From positions 1 to 6,911 of the forward strand of contig SKGY01000181.1 of assembly GCA_007117235.1 (NCBI GenBank): a DNA stretch of 6,911 nt, given 5' to 3'. Shown here one piece after another: positions 5,824-6,911 of the stretch. Position 1 is the stretch's first letter; each line of letters starts with the position of its first letter. The stretch is from Balneolaceae bacterium (GTDB taxonomy: Bacteria; Bacteroidota; Rhodothermia; Balneolales; Balneolaceae). The notes under the pieces were generated by a model. That model was not told the DNA's origin. It made no database searches and saw nothing but the letters and a program-made list of their open reading frames with translations. Position numbers and translations under genes: made by a program.

Positions 5824-6830
5824 AGAAAATTGCAATAATAGGTGCCGGAAGTTTTGGAACAGCCATGGCAGTGGTGTTGGGAAACAAACGAATCCCTGTA
5901 TCAATTTGGGCCAGAGAGAAAAATGTAGTCCGTGGAATTAACACAAATCACGTTAATCCGGAGTATCTGTCTGATGTTACATTGCCTGAATCGGTATCAG
6001 CTAATGAAGCGCTTGAGGAGACATTAGCCGGCGCGGATATGGTTCTTTTTGCGACACCATCACACACTATTCGTGAAGTTGCTACAAAAGTGAAGCCGCT
6101 TATCACCGGTCAGGAAATTATAGTAACCATCTCAAAAGGGATTGAAAAAGATACCCTGATGGCTCCATCTCAAATACTTGTTGATGTACTTCAAGGCAAG
6201 GTTCTTGAAGATCAAATTGGTGTGTTGACAGGGCCAAGTCATGCTGAAGAGGTCGGAAAAAATAAGCCGACAACAGTGGTAGCATCTGCCTACTCGAAAC
6301 GAGCAGCTCGAGTTATTCAGGAAACATTCATGACAAACATGTTTCGAGTTTATCTGAATCACGACATTGTGGGTGTAGAGATCGGTGGAGCGCTGAAAAA
6401 TATAATGGCGATTGCTGCCGGCATCGTTGATGGTGCAGAACTGGGCGATAATGCTAAAGCCGCACTTATGACCCGGGGACTACACGAAATGAAGCGTATG
6501 GGCACTGCGCTAGGGGCTTCACAGGATACGTTTTCAGGATTAACCGGAATGGGTGATTTGATTGTTACATGCACAAGTGAACACAGCCGTAACCGATTTG
6601 TAGGTTATAATATTGGCCGGGGCAAAACACTTGATGAAATTATTTCAGGAATGAATATGGTTGCTGAAGGTGTAAAAACAGCCGAGTCTGTTTGCCAGTG
6701 GGCAACAAAAAATAATATTGAGATGCCAATTACATCTGCAGTATACAATGTGCTCTTTAAAAACGTTGATCCAAGAGACGCTGTTGATCAGCTGATGACC
6801 CGAAATGCGAAAGAAGAGATTATGATTTAA
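5820..6830 (+). CDS. gpsA: Glycerol-3-phosphate dehydrogenase [NAD(P)+]
   Basis: GpsA reduces dihydroxyacetone phosphate to sn-glycerol-3-phosphate in the cytoplasm, supplying the backbone that PlsY acylates. The 336-residue length is normal. The N-terminal Rossmann fold has GAGSFGTA (8-15). Further blocks are 'FATPSH' (77-82), SKGIE (105-109, with K106), GPSHAEEV (138-145), 'GGALKN' (189-194, with catalytic K193), GMGDLIVTCTSEHSRN (243-258, with D246) and 'VAEGVKTA' (281-288). The start is a GTG inside GTGA shared with the plsY stop; it places the first beta strand (KKIAIIGAG) at residue 2, and no better ATG exists. An AGGA at 5804-5807 is 12 bases upstream, too far to be strong, so expression probably depends on ribosomes finishing plsY. 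The stop lies within the left arm of the proposed terminator. Confidence 0.97.
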   Translation: MKKIAIIGAGSFGTAMAVVLGNKRIPVSIWAREKNVVRGINTNHVNPEYLSDVTLPESVSANEALEETLAGADMVLFATPSHTIREVATKVKPLITGQEIIVTISKGIEKDTLMAPSQILVDVLQGKVLEDQIGVLTGPSHAEEVGKNKPTTVVASAYSKRAARVIQETFMTNMFRVYLNHDIVGVEIGGALKNIMAIAAGIVDGAELGDNAKAALMTRGLHEMKRMGTALGASQDTFSGLTGMGDLIVTCTSEHSRNRFVGYNIGRGKTLDEIISGMNMVAEGVKTAESVCQWATKNNIEMPITSAVYNVLFKNVDPRDAVDQLMTRNAKEEIMI

Positions 6831-6874
6831 ACTTGACTGATATCAGTCTTCATCAAGAGTTTAAATTATTTTTT
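6826..6874 (+). terminator. Possible AT-rich terminator after gpsA
   Basis: TTTAAACTTGA (6826-6836) can pair with TCAAGAGTTTAAA (6853-6865), with a two-base bulge on the right arm. The tract TTATTTTTT follows (6866-6874). The perfect palindrome GACTGATATCAGTC (6835-6848) forms a small hairpin that shares bases 6835-6836 with the outer stem. The stem overlaps the gpsA TAA and is poor in G/C, so it would be much weaker than the lpdA terminator. It is placed where a transcript end is expected. Confidence 0.45.
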
Positions 6875-6911
6875 CATCTTCATGAAAATTTGCGCCCCAT
6901 GATACTTCCCA

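Noticed and set aside
6875..6911. Possible gene ends or starts in the last 37 bases (minus-strand frames ending in TAA, or a plus-strand ATG at 6899)
   Set aside because: Several frames are open and none has a start signal or recognisable residues, so no partial gene can be supported.

Overview
The window is AT-leaning bacterial chromosome with every recognisable gene on the + strand: six conserved housekeeping or envelope genes and one uncharacterised membrane-anchored protein. The mix suggests the Bacteroidota/Balneolota side of the tree, probably a marine Balneolales-like organism. The clues are a short TonB-family protein ending in the typical 'YPENAKRAKVQGRV' domain, few Shine-Dalgarno sequences, and an N-terminally anchored protein of a type common in those phyla. 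This placement is inferred from protein style and no search was run.

Layout. 47-796: unknown single-pass membrane protein. 797-1025: non-coding, with an imperfect direct repeat and an inverted repeat ahead of lpdA. 1026-2447: lpdA, dihydrolipoyl dehydrogenase, followed by a strong intrinsic terminator at 2471-2499. 2500-2653: a non-coding leader rich in inverted repeats. 2654-3349: TonB-family protein. 3385-4113: lipB. 4158-5036: lipA. 5037-5127: short spacer. 5128-5823: plsY. 5820-6830: gpsA, overlapping plsY by 4 bases and probably followed by an AT-rich terminator at 6826-6874. The last 37 bases cannot be assigned.

How the genes fit together. LipB moves an octanoyl group from acyl carrier protein to lipoyl domains, LipA inserts two sulfurs to make lipoyl, and Lpd reoxidises the dihydrolipoyl arm in the 2-oxoacid dehydrogenase and glycine cleavage complexes, so three genes serve lipoate biology. 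GpsA makes sn-glycerol-3-phosphate and PlsY acylates it, the entry to phospholipid synthesis. The TonB-like gene lies between lpdA and lipB and is probably co-transcribed with lipB-lipA.

I found no defence system, mobile element, CRISPR array, tRNA or rRNA. The coding content is ordinary. The least explained parts are the leader before the TonB-like gene, which has adjacent hairpins and a competing pairing, and the uncharacterised first gene. I see no convincing sign of a new multi-gene system.
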